In this document: in pieces, positions 31,905-40,776 of the stretch
Position numbering within the stretch: position 1 is the first letter of the stretch
Layout: each line of letters starts with the position of its first letter
IMG/VR virus record: IMGVR_UViG_3300017752_000025
Location: 1-46,660 of that record
Reading direction: 5' to 3' (one strand)
DNA: 46,660 nt
Source of the DNA: a virus
Notes under the pieces: model-generated
Seen by the model: the letters and a program-made list of their open reading frames with translations, nothing else
Databases searched by the model: none
Told to the model about the DNA's origin: nothing
Program-made: the position numbers and the translations under genes

Positions 31905-33287
31905 ATGCCAACAGTATTACAATTAAGAAGAGGCACAACTGCGCAAAATGATGCATTCACTGGCGCTGTTGGTGAACTTTCTTTGGATACGCAAAAAGAC
32001 GTTTTAAGAGTACACGACGGTTCAACAGCCGGTGGTGCTCAAGAATTAGTAGGTCTAACAGCAACACAAACATTAACAAATAAAACTTTAACAAGTCCAA
32101 CAATCACAGGTAGTGGAGATATAGCAGCAAATGATTTAACACTTGCTGGTAATCTAACTGTAAATGGTACTACATCAACAGTAGCATCTACAAACACAAC
32201 AATTACAGATAACTTAATAGAATTAAATAATGGCGCAAGTTCAAACGCAAATGACTCAGGTATCTTAATTGAAAGAGGATCTACAGGTGATAACGCAATC
32301 ATAGCATGGGACGAAAGTGCTGATAAGTTCGTAGTTGGTACTACAACTGCTACAAACACATCAACAGGTAACTTAACTATCACAACTGGTACATTACTTG
32401 CTAACGTTGAAGGTAACTTAACAGGTAACGTGACTGGTAACACATCAGGAAGTTCAGGATCGTGTACAGGAACGGCGGCAGTAGCAACAGCGGTCACAGC
32501 CGCAGATGAAAGTTCAGACACTAGTTGTAACGTACTTTTTGTTACAGCGGCGACTGGTGACTTAGGTCCTAAAACAGGTACTAACTTAACTTTCAACAGT
32601 AGCTCAGGTATGCTTACAGCGGGAGGGTTTACAGGTAACGTAACAGGTAACACATCTGGAAGTTCAGGTTCTTGTACTGGTAATGCGGCAACTGCCACAG
32701 CACTAGAAACTGCTAGAAATATCGCAGGTGTATCATTTGATGGTTCAGCTAACATCTCTCTTGCATTGACAAACTTAGGTATATCTGATGGATCTGCAGG
32801 ACAATTCTTAAAAACAGATGGTAGTGCGGGTTTCAGTTTTGCTACAATTTCAACACCAACATTAGCGAGTTTAAATTTAGATACAGATGATGATGTACAA
32901 TTTGACTCTTTTGGTGTAGGTACAGCAGCCTCAGGAACAACTGGAGAAATAAGAGCTACAAATGATGTAACAGCTTTCTATTCTTCTGACGTTGCTCTTA
33001 AGGAAGATATAACTAATATATCTAACCCACTAGAAGCCGTTGAAAAATTAAACGGAGTTTTGTTCAATTGGAAACAATCTTACATTGACCAAAGAGGTGG
33101 TGAAGATGGTTACTTTGTTAGAAGAAAAGACGTTGGGGTTATTGCCCAAGACGTTGAGCAAGTTCTACCAGAAGCCGTTGCAACAAGACCAGATGGTGTA
33201 AAAGCAGTTAAATACGATAGATTAACTTGTTTATTGATTGAAGCAGTTAAAGCACTTAAATTAGAAATAGAAGAATTAAAAAAGTAA
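31905..33287 (+). CDS. tail fibre with C-terminal S74 chaperone, 460 aa
   Basis: The N-terminus PTVLQLRRGTTAQNDAFTGA is the attachment module. Next come [30 protein letters not shown] and LIERGSTGDNAIIAWDES, as in the protein at 28901. A repeated NVTGNTSGSSGSCTG module occurs twice (about residues 179 and 246). From about residue 359 the S74 domain reads FYSSDVALKEDI, RGGEDGYFVRRKDVGVIAQD and VKYDRLTCLLIEA. Ser361 and Lys366 fit the S74 cleavage dyad. The end is nearly the same as in the protein at 17743. Confidence 0.9.
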   Translation: MPTVLQLRRGTTAQNDAFTGAVGELSLDTQKDVLRVHDGSTAGGAQELVGLTATQTLTNKTLTSPTITGSGDIAANDLTLAGNLTVNGTTSTVASTNTTITDNLIELNNGASSNANDSGILIERGSTGDNAIIAWDESADKFVVGTTTATNTSTGNLTITTGTLLANVEGNLTGNVTGNTSGSSGSCTGTAAVATAVTAADESSDTSCNVLFVTAATGDLGPKTGTNLTFNSSSGMLTAGGFTGNVTGNTSGSSGSCTGNAATATALETARNIAGVSFDGSANISLALTNLGISDGSAGQFLKTDGSAGFSFATISTPTLASLNLDTDDDVQFDSFGVGTAASGTTGEIRATNDVTAFYSSDVALKEDITNISNPLEAVEKLNGVLFNWKQSYIDQRGGEDGYFVRRKDVGVIAQDVEQVLPEAVATRPDGVKAVKYDRLTCLLIEAVKALKLEIEELKK

Positions 33288-33314
33288 TACTTTAATTTCT
33301 GATATATTTGTTGG

Positions 33315-33322
33315 TATAAATA
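33315..33322 (+). promoter_or_regulatory. late promoter for neck genes
   Basis: An exact TATAAATA lies 18 bases before the gp13 ATG at 33341, with AAAAGGA between. Confidence 0.7.
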
Positions 33323-33340
33323 GTCTAAAAGGACCTTTAT

Positions 33341-34147
33341 ATGGCAACACCTTCAACTAGAGAACAGTTAAAACAATACGCTTTAAGAGCACTCGGAAAA
33401 CCAGTCATAGAAATTAACGCTGATGACGACCAATTAGAAGATAGAATTGATGAGGCGTTACAGTATTTCGCACAATATCACTATGATGGTATAAGAAGAA
33501 CATACTTAAAGTATCAATACACACAGGCTGATTACGATAGAATAAATGCTGATTCATCAGAATCAGTTACTAAAAATTCTGTAACTACTTCTTGGAAAGA
33601 AGGTAATGGTTTTATCGTTGTACCAGAAAGTGTTGTATCTGTAATTAACTTATTCCCATTCTCTCATAAAGGTAATCTAAACTTATTTGATGTAAGATAC
33701 CAATTAAGATTAAATGACCTATATGATTTTTCTTCAACATCAATTATTAACTATGATGTTGTATTAAGACATTTAGATTTTTTAGACCACGTTCTAGTTG
33801 GTGAAAAACCATTAAGATTTAATCAACACGATAATAGACTTTACATAGACCAAGATTGGAAAAATGATTTAGCTGTTGGTGAGTATCTTGTTATAGAGTG
33901 TTATAGAAAATTAGATCCTGATACTTACACAGACGTATATAACGACATATACTTAAAAAGATATGTGACTTCATTATTTAAAAAACAATGGGGCGCAAAT
34001 TTATCTAAATTCAATGGGGTCGCTATGATTGGTGGCGTATCATTAAATGGTCAACAAATATATTCAGAAGCTTTATCTGATATAGAAAAACTAGAACAAG
34101 AAATTAGATCAAGTTACGAATTAAATCCAGCAATGATGATAGGATAA
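33341..34147 (+). CDS. 13: neck protein gp13
   Basis: The 268-aa product starts TREQLKQYALRALGKPVIEI and has DDDQLEDRIDEALQYFAQYH, EGNGFIVVPESVVSVINLFP and DVRYQLRLNDLYDF, which are conserved in gp13 of T4-like phages. T4 gp13 (309 aa) forms a ring at the head-tail junction and completes the head after packaging. Its partner gp14 follows five bases later, as in T4. Confidence 0.9.
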   Translation: MATPSTREQLKQYALRALGKPVIEINADDDQLEDRIDEALQYFAQYHYDGIRRTYLKYQYTQADYDRINADSSESVTKNSVTTSWKEGNGFIVVPESVVSVINLFPFSHKGNLNLFDVRYQLRLNDLYDFSSTSIINYDVVLRHLDFLDHVLVGEKPLRFNQHDNRLYIDQDWKNDLAVGEYLVIECYRKLDPDTYTDVYNDIYLKRYVTSLFKKQWGANLSKFNGVAMIGGVSLNGQQIYSEALSDIEKLEQEIRSSYELNPAMMIG

Positions 34148-34151
34148 TGCT

Positions 34152-34937
34152 ATGGCCGTCAACCACTATTTTCAACAAGGTAAAGGCATAGGAAGTTCCG
34201 AAGAACAAAGACTTTATGAAGATATAATCATAGAGGGTTTGAAAATCTACGGACAAGATATTTACTATCTTCCAAGAACATTAATCAATAGAGATATTAT
34301 ATTAGGTGAAGATTCTTTATCTAAATTTAGTACAGCACATATGGTTGAAATGTATATGGAAACCACAGAAGGTTTTGCTAGTGAACAAGAAATTATAAAC
34401 AAATTTGGTTTAGAAATTAGAGAAGATACAACCTTTATGGTTGCTAAAAGAAGATTTGATGAAGTTGTAGATAGTAATACTACTTTAATAAAAGAAGGAA
34501 GACCTAATGAAGGCGATATACTTTATATGCCTTTAATGAATAGTTTTTTTGAGATTAAATTTGTACAAGATCAAGAGCCATTTTTTCAATTAAGTAATTT
34601 ACCAGTTTACAAATTAGTTTGTACTCGTTGGGAATACTCATCAGAAAGATTAGATACAGGTGTTACTGATATTGATGCGGCAGAAGATACATATACATTA
34701 GACCAATTAGCACATCAAGTTAGTTTAGAAAACGAAGACGGCGCTTTATTATTAGAGAACGATGCAGCAGATGGTGAAAGTAATTATATGTTATTAGAAA
34801 CTTATAATATTCAAACACAATCATTATATGCTGATAATTTAGATTTAGATACAGAAGCAGGTTTTGATACAGCGTCAACTGCAGACGATATAATAGATTT
34901 CACAGAACGTAACCCATTTGGAGATATAGATTTTTAG
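34152..34937 (+). CDS. 14: neck protein gp14
   Basis: The sequence VNHYFQQGKGIGSSEEQRLY, EDIIIEGLKIYGQDIYYLPR and DIILGEDSLSKFSTAH matches gp14 of T4-like phages, which builds the neck with gp13. At 261 aa the length agrees with T4 gp14 (256 aa). The C-terminus is acidic, with DLDTEAGFDTASTADDIIDF and a terminal NPFGDIDF. gp15 begins directly after its stop. Confidence 0.9.
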   Translation: MAVNHYFQQGKGIGSSEEQRLYEDIIIEGLKIYGQDIYYLPRTLINRDIILGEDSLSKFSTAHMVEMYMETTEGFASEQEIINKFGLEIREDTTFMVAKRRFDEVVDSNTTLIKEGRPNEGDILYMPLMNSFFEIKFVQDQEPFFQLSNLPVYKLVCTRWEYSSERLDTGVTDIDAAEDTYTLDQLAHQVSLENEDGALLLENDAADGESNYMLLETYNIQTQSLYADNLDLDTEAGFDTASTADDIIDFTERNPFGDIDF

Positions 34938-35744
34938 ATGTTTGGAAGATATTTTTATAACGAAAGTATGAGAAGAATGACCATCGCATTTGGTCAAATC
35001 TTTAACAACATACAAATTAAAAGAAAAGACTATAGTGATAATGTTGTACAAACAATTAGAGTTCCATTAGCATATGCTCCAAAAGAAAAATTTTTAACTA
35101 GATTAGATCAACAACCCTCTTTAGATGAAAGAGAATTTTCTATTACTTTACCTCGTATGGGTTTTGAGATTACAGGTATTACATATGATGGTACTCGTAA
35201 GTTAACAAGAATACAAAAATACAAAACTGTTAAAACAGGTGCAGACGGAAAAGTATTAAATTATAATTACACACCAGTCCCTTATAATATATCTTACAAT
35301 CTATATTCGTTTACAGCAACAGCAGAGGGTGGACTACAAATTATAGAACAAATATTACCGTTCTTTCAACCTGATTATACAGTGACTGTAAATGCCATAC
35401 CTGAATTAAATATAAAAAGAGATGTACCAATAGTTTTAAATAGTGTTCAATATGAAGATAGTTATAGTGGTGATTTTTCACAAAGAAGAGCCGTAGTTTA
35501 TACTTTAGGTTTTACTGCGAAGACTTATCTATTTGGTCCAGCAAATACTTCTAAGGTTATTAAAGAAGTACAAACTGATTTATATTCAGACACAGATACA
35601 ACAAACAAAGCGAGAGAAGAAAGAATTATAGTAGTTCCTAATCCAACAAGCGCAGACGCTGATGATGATTTTGGTTTTACTACAACAATTACATCACATA
35701 CAGATGGAAAGAAGTACGTCACAACAACTGATAGTGACGAATAA
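34938..35744 (+). CDS. 15: tail completion and sheath-stabiliser protein gp15
   Basis: The N-terminus FGRYFYNESMRRMTIAFGQI, then FNNIQIKRKDYSDN, RVPLAYAPKEKFLTRLDQQP and PRMGFEITGITYDGTRK are hallmarks of gp15. The protein forms the ring that ends the tail and connects to the neck. At 268 aa it matches T4 gp15 (272 aa). It has a beta-rich middle and an acidic C-terminal tail. It is preceded by gp14 with no spacer and followed by the terminase small subunit. Confidence 0.9.
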   Translation: MFGRYFYNESMRRMTIAFGQIFNNIQIKRKDYSDNVVQTIRVPLAYAPKEKFLTRLDQQPSLDEREFSITLPRMGFEITGITYDGTRKLTRIQKYKTVKTGADGKVLNYNYTPVPYNISYNLYSFTATAEGGLQIIEQILPFFQPDYTVTVNAIPELNIKRDVPIVLNSVQYEDSYSGDFSQRRAVVYTLGFTAKTYLFGPANTSKVIKEVQTDLYSDTDTTNKAREERIIVVPNPTSADADDDFGFTTTITSHTDGKKYVTTTDSDE

Positions 35745-35747
35745 ATA
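35740..35747 (+). promoter_or_regulatory. possible variant late promoter AATAAATA before gp16
   Basis: AATAAATA overlaps the gp15 stop and lies ten bases before the gp16 ATG at 35758. One mismatch; weak evidence in AT-rich DNA. Confidence 0.3.
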
Positions 35748-35757
35748 GTATTATATT

Positions 35758-36228
35758 ATGTCAAAATTAGAAGATAAGGTAAATGAAATATTAGGTATTA
35801 ATGAACCTGAACCTAAAAAAGAATTAGTTAAACAAGACTTTAAACCAGCAGTTCCACGTAGAGAAGATAACGAGAAGGCTGATGTAGATAACGACTACAA
35901 ATACAGCAGAGAAAATTACTACAATCTAATTGAACGAGGCCAAGAAGCGATTGAAGGTATACTGGATATTGCGAGAGAAGGACAACACCCTAGAGCTTAC
36001 GAAGTTGCTGGTCAATTGATAGGACAAGTTGGACAAACTGTTGACAAGTTACAAGACTTACAAAAAAAACTTAAAGACTTAAAAGAAGTTCCTAAAACAG
36101 CAAATCAAAATATAAAGAATGCTCTTTTTGTTGGCTCTACAGCAGAGTTACAAAAGATGTTGAAGAAAGATGAAGATACTAAAGTCAAAGACATCACACC
36201 CAAAAAAGACGACACTAAAGATAAGTGA
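35758..36228 (+). CDS. 16: terminase small subunit gp16
   Basis: The 156-aa protein has the gp16 layout: a flexible N-terminus (SKLEDKVNEILGINEPEPKK), then the coiled core YSRENYYNLIERGQEAIEGI, IAREGQHPRAYEVAGQLIGQ and a long coiled coil to about residue 115. Small terminase oligomers recognise DNA and stimulate the gp17 ATPase. Its last 59 bases overlap the ParB-like gene, whose end overlaps gp17, so the three are translated as a unit. Confidence 0.9.
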   Translation: MSKLEDKVNEILGINEPEPKKELVKQDFKPAVPRREDNEKADVDNDYKYSRENYYNLIERGQEAIEGILDIAREGQHPRAYEVAGQLIGQVGQTVDKLQDLQKKLKDLKEVPKTANQNIKNALFVGSTAELQKMLKKDEDTKVKDITPKKDDTKDK

Positions 36229-36472
36229 TTTAACTTATAATCTTTATTACGAAAATTATAATCCTAAATTAACTGATGGTGTAGAAGATATAAAAGATAT
36301 GATGAATAACCCAATTGAAGTATTTAAACATAAGATTAATCCTACACAACGATATGGTGCCGGCGGTAAACACTATAAAGAAAAACTATATAGTGTAGAG
36401 AAAGGTAATCAAAGAGTTACACAAGCAAAAAGACTTGGGTATACACATATAGAGGCAATTGTAAATGAGTAA
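36170..36472 (+). CDS. ParB/Srx-like domain protein, 100 aa, inserted between gp16 and gp17
   Basis: Residues about 45-100 (NPIEVFKHKINPTQRYGAGG, VEKGNQRVTQAKRLGYTHIE) have the ParB N-terminal/sulfiredoxin-like pattern, in which a GNQR-type motif binds nucleotide. The only upstream in-frame ATG is at 36170, which overlaps gp16 by 59 bases; the first 15 residues may be non-functional. It overlaps gp17 by eight bases (ATGAGTAA). Small ParB-like proteins appear next to terminase genes in some marine phages. A packaging or DNA-nicking role is possible. Confidence 0.75.
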   Translation: MKILKSKTSHPKKTTLKISDLTYNLYYENYNPKLTDGVEDIKDMMNNPIEVFKHKINPTQRYGAGGKHYKEKLYSVEKGNQRVTQAKRLGYTHIEAIVNE

Positions 36473-38117
36473 TGAAGCATACTTAGGAAATCCTAACCTA
36501 AAAAAAGTAAACACACCTGTTGAGTTTACTGAAGAACAAATAAAAGAATATCAAAAGTGTGCGAATGATCCAATTTACTTTATGACAAACTATGTACGAA
36601 TTGTATCGCTTGATGAAGGTTTGGTTCCTTTTAATATGTATGACTTTCAAAAAAATATCGTACAAACAATACACGATAATAGATTTACCATTTGTAAACT
36701 ACCTAGACAATCAGGTAAATCAACAACAACAATTTCTTATCTTTTACATTACGCTTTATTCAATCCAAATTCAAACATCGCTATACTGGCGAACAAAAGT
36801 TCTACTGCGAGAGATATATTAGGAAGACTTCAACTTGCATATGAAAATTTACCAAAGTGGATGCAACAAGGTATCATTAATTGGAACAAAGGTAACATTG
36901 AGTTAGAAAACAAATCAACGATTGTAGCAGCTGCAACTTCAAGTTCTGCTATTCGAGGTGGTTCATTTAATATAATTTTCCTAGATGAGTTTGCTTTCGT
37001 ACCAGCGAATATCGCAGAGATGTTTTTTAGTTCAGTTTATCCTACGATCTCATCTGGTAAAAGAACAAAGATGATTATAGTATCAACACCACACGGTATG
37101 AATCAATATTACAAATTATGGATTGATGCGATCAATAAAAGAAATGATTATGTACCTATAGAAGTTCATTGGTCAGAAGTTCCAGGTAGAGATGAAAAAT
37201 GGAAAGAGATGACTATTCGTAATACAAGTGAAGAACAATTCCAACAAGAGTTTGAGTGTGAGTTTTTAGGTTCAGTAGATACTCTTATCTCACCAGCAAA
37301 AATTAAAAACACACCATATGCTGATCCATTACAATCTAAAAACGGATTAAAGATGTTTACGAAACCTATAAAAGGCAATATGTATGTTTGTTGTGTTGAC
37401 GTGGCAAGAGGTACAAACAAAGACTATTCAGCATTTACAATTATAGATGTTACAAAAGATGAAAGTCGAAAAGTTCCGTATGAAGTTGTATGTACATATA
37501 AGAACAATGAAGTCAAACCATTTGTCTTTCCAAACATCATTACACAAACTTGTAAGGCTTACAATGAAGCGCACATCTTAACAGAAGTAAATGACTTAGG
37601 ACAATCAATCGCTGAAGCGATGCATTTTGAATTAGAATATCCAAATATCTTAATGACAACTCAAAGAGGTCGAGCGGGTCAAATACTTGGAGCGATGTTC
37701 TCTGGTAGAGGTACATCACTTGGTGTACGTATGACAAAACAAATAAAAAAGGTGGGTTGTGCGAATTTTAAGACGCTTATGGAGGGTGATAAACTAAAAG
37801 TCAATGACTTTAGTATAATTGAAGAAATATCAACTTTTTCACGTAGAGGGAACAGTTGGATGGCTGAAGAAGGTACAAATGATGACTTGGTTATGTGTTT
37901 AGTCATATTTGGATGGCTCTCAAATCAACCCTACTTCAAAGAATTATCTGACTCAAATATAAGAAATCAGATGTATATGGAACAACAAAATCTAATAGAA
38001 CAGGATATGGCACCGTTTGGGTTTGTAGATGATGGTATCAATAGTGACCCTATGAATGAAGAAACTGTAGATGAGTATGGCACTCGTTGGTTTCCTGCGG
38101 TTAGAAAAGGTCAATAA
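36465..38117 (+). CDS. 17: terminase large subunit gp17
   Basis: The 550-aa ATPase-nuclease carries Walker A RQSGKST at residues 81-87 and Walker B IIFLDEFAF at about 170-178, with the catalytic Glu175. The motif-III-like segment IIVSTPHGMNQYY lies at about 204-216. The C-terminal RNase H-like nuclease has its acidic residues in VDVARG (Asp312), TEVNDLG (Glu374) and EEGTNDDLVMCL near 490. Homologous to T4 gp17 (610 aa), it drives headful packaging at the portal. Confidence 0.97.
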   Translation: MSNEAYLGNPNLKKVNTPVEFTEEQIKEYQKCANDPIYFMTNYVRIVSLDEGLVPFNMYDFQKNIVQTIHDNRFTICKLPRQSGKSTTTISYLLHYALFNPNSNIAILANKSSTARDILGRLQLAYENLPKWMQQGIINWNKGNIELENKSTIVAAATSSSAIRGGSFNIIFLDEFAFVPANIAEMFFSSVYPTISSGKRTKMIIVSTPHGMNQYYKLWIDAINKRNDYVPIEVHWSEVPGRDEKWKEMTIRNTSEEQFQQEFECEFLGSVDTLISPAKIKNTPYADPLQSKNGLKMFTKPIKGNMYVCCVDVARGTNKDYSAFTIIDVTKDESRKVPYEVVCTYKNNEVKPFVFPNIITQTCKAYNEAHILTEVNDLGQSIAEAMHFELEYPNILMTTQRGRAGQILGAMFSGRGTSLGVRMTKQIKKVGCANFKTLMEGDKLKVNDFSIIEEISTFSRRGNSWMAEEGTNDDLVMCLVIFGWLSNQPYFKELSDSNIRNQMYMEQQNLIEQDMAPFGFVDDGINSDPMNEETVDEYGTRWFPAVRKGQ

Positions 38118-38135
38118 ACTACAATTTTAGGTTAT

Positions 38136-38143
38136 TATAAATA
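38136..38143 (+). promoter_or_regulatory. late promoter for gp18-gp19
   Basis: An exact TATAAATA lies 95 bases before the gp18 ATG at 38239, the longest late leader in the window. Confidence 0.7.
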
Positions 38144-38207
38144 TCAATAACTGAAAAGTTTGACTATGGTCATAAGAAAACTTATGGATTTTGAAAAATT
38201 AAAATGT

Positions 38208-38221
38208 TAATTAGCTAATTA
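38208..38221. repeat. 14-bp perfect palindrome in the gp18 leader
   Basis: TAATTAGCTAATTA at 38208-38221 is its own reverse complement, and it sits just upstream of the AGAGGAGA ribosome-binding site of gp18. A 14-codon frame (ATG at 38166 to TAA at 38208-38210) ends inside it. It could be a regulatory hairpin or a protein-binding site. Confidence 0.55.
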
Positions 38222-38238
38222 TAGAGGAGAATAAACCT

Positions 38239-40179
38239 ATGGCATTTCAAGTATCACCAGGTGTTCTCGTACAGGAAAAAGATTTAAGTAGAATTATTCC
38301 TGCGGTATCAACATCAATCGGAGCTTTTGCGGGACAATTCGCAAAGGGACCAGTTGACGAAATCGTAGCAATTTCTAGTGAACAAGAATTAGTAGATACG
38401 TTTGGAAAACCTGACTCAAATAACTTTGAGCATTTTTTCAGCGCTGCTAACTTCTTAGCATACTCTAATGCATTAAGAGTAGTACGAGCTACCCAAGCAT
38501 CTTTGACAAATGCTAACAGCGCAGGATCAAGCGTGTTAGTAAAAAACATAGATGATTACGAAAATAACTATGAAAGCGGACAAGGTGTAGTAGGAACTTT
38601 TGCTGCAAGAACAGCAGGAGTACACGGTAACAACTTATTAGTTGCTACTTGCCCAACGGCTACAGCTTACGAAGAAATATCAGCGTCATTAGTTGCATCA
38701 ACTTCAACAACAAACGTAGTAGGAGATACTTCTGTTGCTGTTGATAACAATGCAGTATTTAATGTAGGCGATATTATTCAGTTTTCATCAACTGCATCAA
38801 CTGACGACTTTGATGATGGTGACTTTTACAGAGTTACATCATTAGGAGCTCGTGAAGTAATTAATTTTGTTCAACACCCTAGAGGTGCTGGCGGATTAAA
38901 AAGAGTTGTTGCCGATAATGCAAAAATAAAAAGAAGATGGAGATATTACGATTCAGTTGACGGCGCTCCAGGAACATCAGCATATGCATCTGCAAGATCA
39001 GGTTCAGGCGATGAAATCCACGTAGTCGTAGTTGACGAAGATGGTGGTATCACTGGTACTCCAGGCGAAGTAATAGAATCATTTTCTAATTTATCAAAAG
39101 CGAGTGACGCAAAATCTCCACAAGGAGACACTAACTACTATCCAACTGTGATTAAGAATAAGTCACAGTTTATTTACTGGATGGACCACAATACTGCTGG
39201 TTCTAATTGGGGTAATGCTGCAAGTGGAACTACTTTCACAGCAGTTAATACACCAACTTTAGAATCATTATCTGGTGGTTCTGATGGTACTACAGTAACA
39301 GACGGACAATTGAAAACTGCTTACGAGAAGTTCCAAGATGCCGAAACTGTTGATGTAGGATTAATCATCGCTGGTCCAAGTGGAAGTACAACACACGTTG
39401 ACAATCTAATCACTATTGCAGAGAATAGAAAAGACGCTGTTGTATTTTGTTCACCACAAAGATCAGATGTAGTTAATGTTACTAACTCAAATACACAAAC
39501 AACTAACGTTATCGGTTTCTTTGATAACATTAGATCATCTAGTTATGTTGTATTTGATAGTGGTTACAAATATTGTTACGATAGATATTCTGACGTATAC
39601 AGATTTGTTCCATTAAATGGTGACACTGCGGGTCTAGCAGCAAGAACTGATTTAATTGCAGATAGTTGGTTTTCACCAGCAGGCTTTAACAGAGGTATCG
39701 TTAGAGGCGCAGTTAAATTAGCGTACAATCCAACTAAGGCACAAAGAGATCAATTATACCCTGCAAGAGTTAATCCTGTGGCAACTTTCCCAGGTCAAGG
39801 TACAATTCTTTTTGGTGACAAAACTGGATTGTCTTCACCAAGTGCTTTTGATAGAATCAACGTAAGAAGATTGTTTATCACTTTAGAGAAGGCGATTTCA
39901 ACTGCTTCTAAATTTCAACTTTTTGAGTTCAATGATGAATTTACAAGAGCTAACTTTAGAAACATTGTAGAACCTTTCCTAAGAGAAGTACAAGGTAGAC
40001 GAGGTATCACAGACTTTTTAGTAGTATGTGATGAAACTAACAATACAGGCGATGTAATTGATAGAAATGAATTTGTAGCAGAAATCTTTGTGAAACCTGC
40101 TAGAAGTATCAACTTTATCACACTATCGTTTGTTGCAACCAGAACTGGCGTGGCTTTTGAAGAAGTCGCTGGCGGATAA
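38239..40179 (+). CDS. 18: tail sheath protein gp18
   Basis: The N-terminus FQVSPGVLVQEKDLSRIIPA and GAFAGQFAKGPVDEIV are typical of contractile sheath proteins. The C-terminal domain has the conserved SPSAFDRINVRRLFITLEKA and the GITDFLVVCDETNNTGDVID strand exchanged with neighbours. The end, NRNEFVAEIFVKPARSINFI, is diagnostic of the family. At 646 aa it is close to T4 gp18 (659 aa). It is followed 19 bases later by the tube gene. The ribosome-binding site is GAGGAGA. Confidence 0.97.
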   Translation: MAFQVSPGVLVQEKDLSRIIPAVSTSIGAFAGQFAKGPVDEIVAISSEQELVDTFGKPDSNNFEHFFSAANFLAYSNALRVVRATQASLTNANSAGSSVLVKNIDDYENNYESGQGVVGTFAARTAGVHGNNLLVATCPTATAYEEISASLVASTSTTNVVGDTSVAVDNNAVFNVGDIIQFSSTASTDDFDDGDFYRVTSLGAREVINFVQHPRGAGGLKRVVADNAKIKRRWRYYDSVDGAPGTSAYASARSGSGDEIHVVVVDEDGGITGTPGEVIESFSNLSKASDAKSPQGDTNYYPTVIKNKSQFIYWMDHNTAGSNWGNAASGTTFTAVNTPTLESLSGGSDGTTVTDGQLKTAYEKFQDAETVDVGLIIAGPSGSTTHVDNLITIAENRKDAVVFCSPQRSDVVNVTNSNTQTTNVIGFFDNIRSSSYVVFDSGYKYCYDRYSDVYRFVPLNGDTAGLAARTDLIADSWFSPAGFNRGIVRGAVKLAYNPTKAQRDQLYPARVNPVATFPGQGTILFGDKTGLSSPSAFDRINVRRLFITLEKAISTASKFQLFEFNDEFTRANFRNIVEPFLREVQGRRGITDFLVVCDETNNTGDVIDRNEFVAEIFVKPARSINFITLSFVATRTGVAFEEVAGG

Positions 40180-40198
40180 TAGTAGAGGAGAATAGAAA

Positions 40199-40726
40199 AT
40201 GGCAAACATATCGGACTTCAAAGCTAAACTTGCTGGCGGTGGCGCTAGAGCCAATCAGTTTAAGGTAACAATGCCTTTCCCTGGTTACGCACAAGTTGGT
40301 GGCGAAATAGAAGACTTAGCGTTTTTATGTCGTGGTGCAGCAATTCCCGCAATGACGGTGACAAATATAAATGTCAACTTCAGAGGAAGAGCTGTTAAGA
40401 TCGCAGGAGATAGAGAAATCCCTAACTGGACTATCACTGTATTAAATGACACAAGCTTTAAATTGAGAAATGCTTTCGAAAGATGGCAGAATGGTATCAA
40501 CAATATGAGTGACAACGAAGGATTAACAAATCCAGTTGACTATCAAGTTGATGCGTTTGTAGATCATTTAGATAGAAACGGTAATACGATTAAGTCTTAT
40601 ACTTTAAGAGGTGCATACCCAGTTAGTATTAGTGAAATCGCTTTAGACTTTGATGAAAAGACTGAAGTTGAAACTTTTACAGTTGAGTTTGCTTACCAAT
40701 TTTTTGATACAAATACTACAACTTAA
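40199..40726 (+). CDS. 19: tail tube protein gp19
   Basis: The 175-aa product begins ISDFKAKLAGGGARANQFKV and has LCRGAAIPAMTVTNINVNFR, REIPNWTITVLNDTSFKLRN and IALDFDEKTEVETFTVEFAY, all conserved in T4 gp19 (163 aa). The tube polymer is the channel through which DNA passes. It is followed by a strong terminator at 40737-40761, ending the sheath-tube unit. Confidence 0.97.
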   Translation: MANISDFKAKLAGGGARANQFKVTMPFPGYAQVGGEIEDLAFLCRGAAIPAMTVTNINVNFRGRAVKIAGDREIPNWTITVLNDTSFKLRNAFERWQNGINNMSDNEGLTNPVDYQVDAFVDHLDRNGNTIKSYTLRGAYPVSISEIALDFDEKTEVETFTVEFAYQFFDTNTTT

Positions 40727-40736
40727 TATTAATACA

Positions 40737-40761
40737 GAGGGGCTTTCGAGCCCCTCTTTTT
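40737..40761 (+). terminator. rho-independent terminator after gp19
   Basis: GAGGGGCT at 40737-40744 pairs with AGCCCCTC at 40749-40756 around a TTCG tetraloop, followed by five T (40757-40761). It is the only GC-rich hairpin with a T run in the window, and the classical form, so it probably limits read-through from the highly expressed sheath and tube genes into gp20. Confidence 0.93.
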
Positions 40762-40768
40762 AATCCCT

Positions 40769-40776
40769 TATAAGTA
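40769..40776 (+). promoter_or_regulatory. variant late promoter box TATAAGTA before gp20
   Basis: TATAAGTA, one mismatch to the consensus, lies 18 bases before the gp20 ATG at 40795 and after the terminator, where a promoter is needed. Confidence 0.5.

Noticed and set aside
29026-32755. Long leftward open frames opposite fibre genes (for example 29026-29502, 29767-30222, 32039-32755)
   Set aside because: They are Val/Pro/Ser-rich mirror images of Thr/Gly-rich repeats on the + strand, lack ribosome-binding sites and overlap clear coding genes completely.
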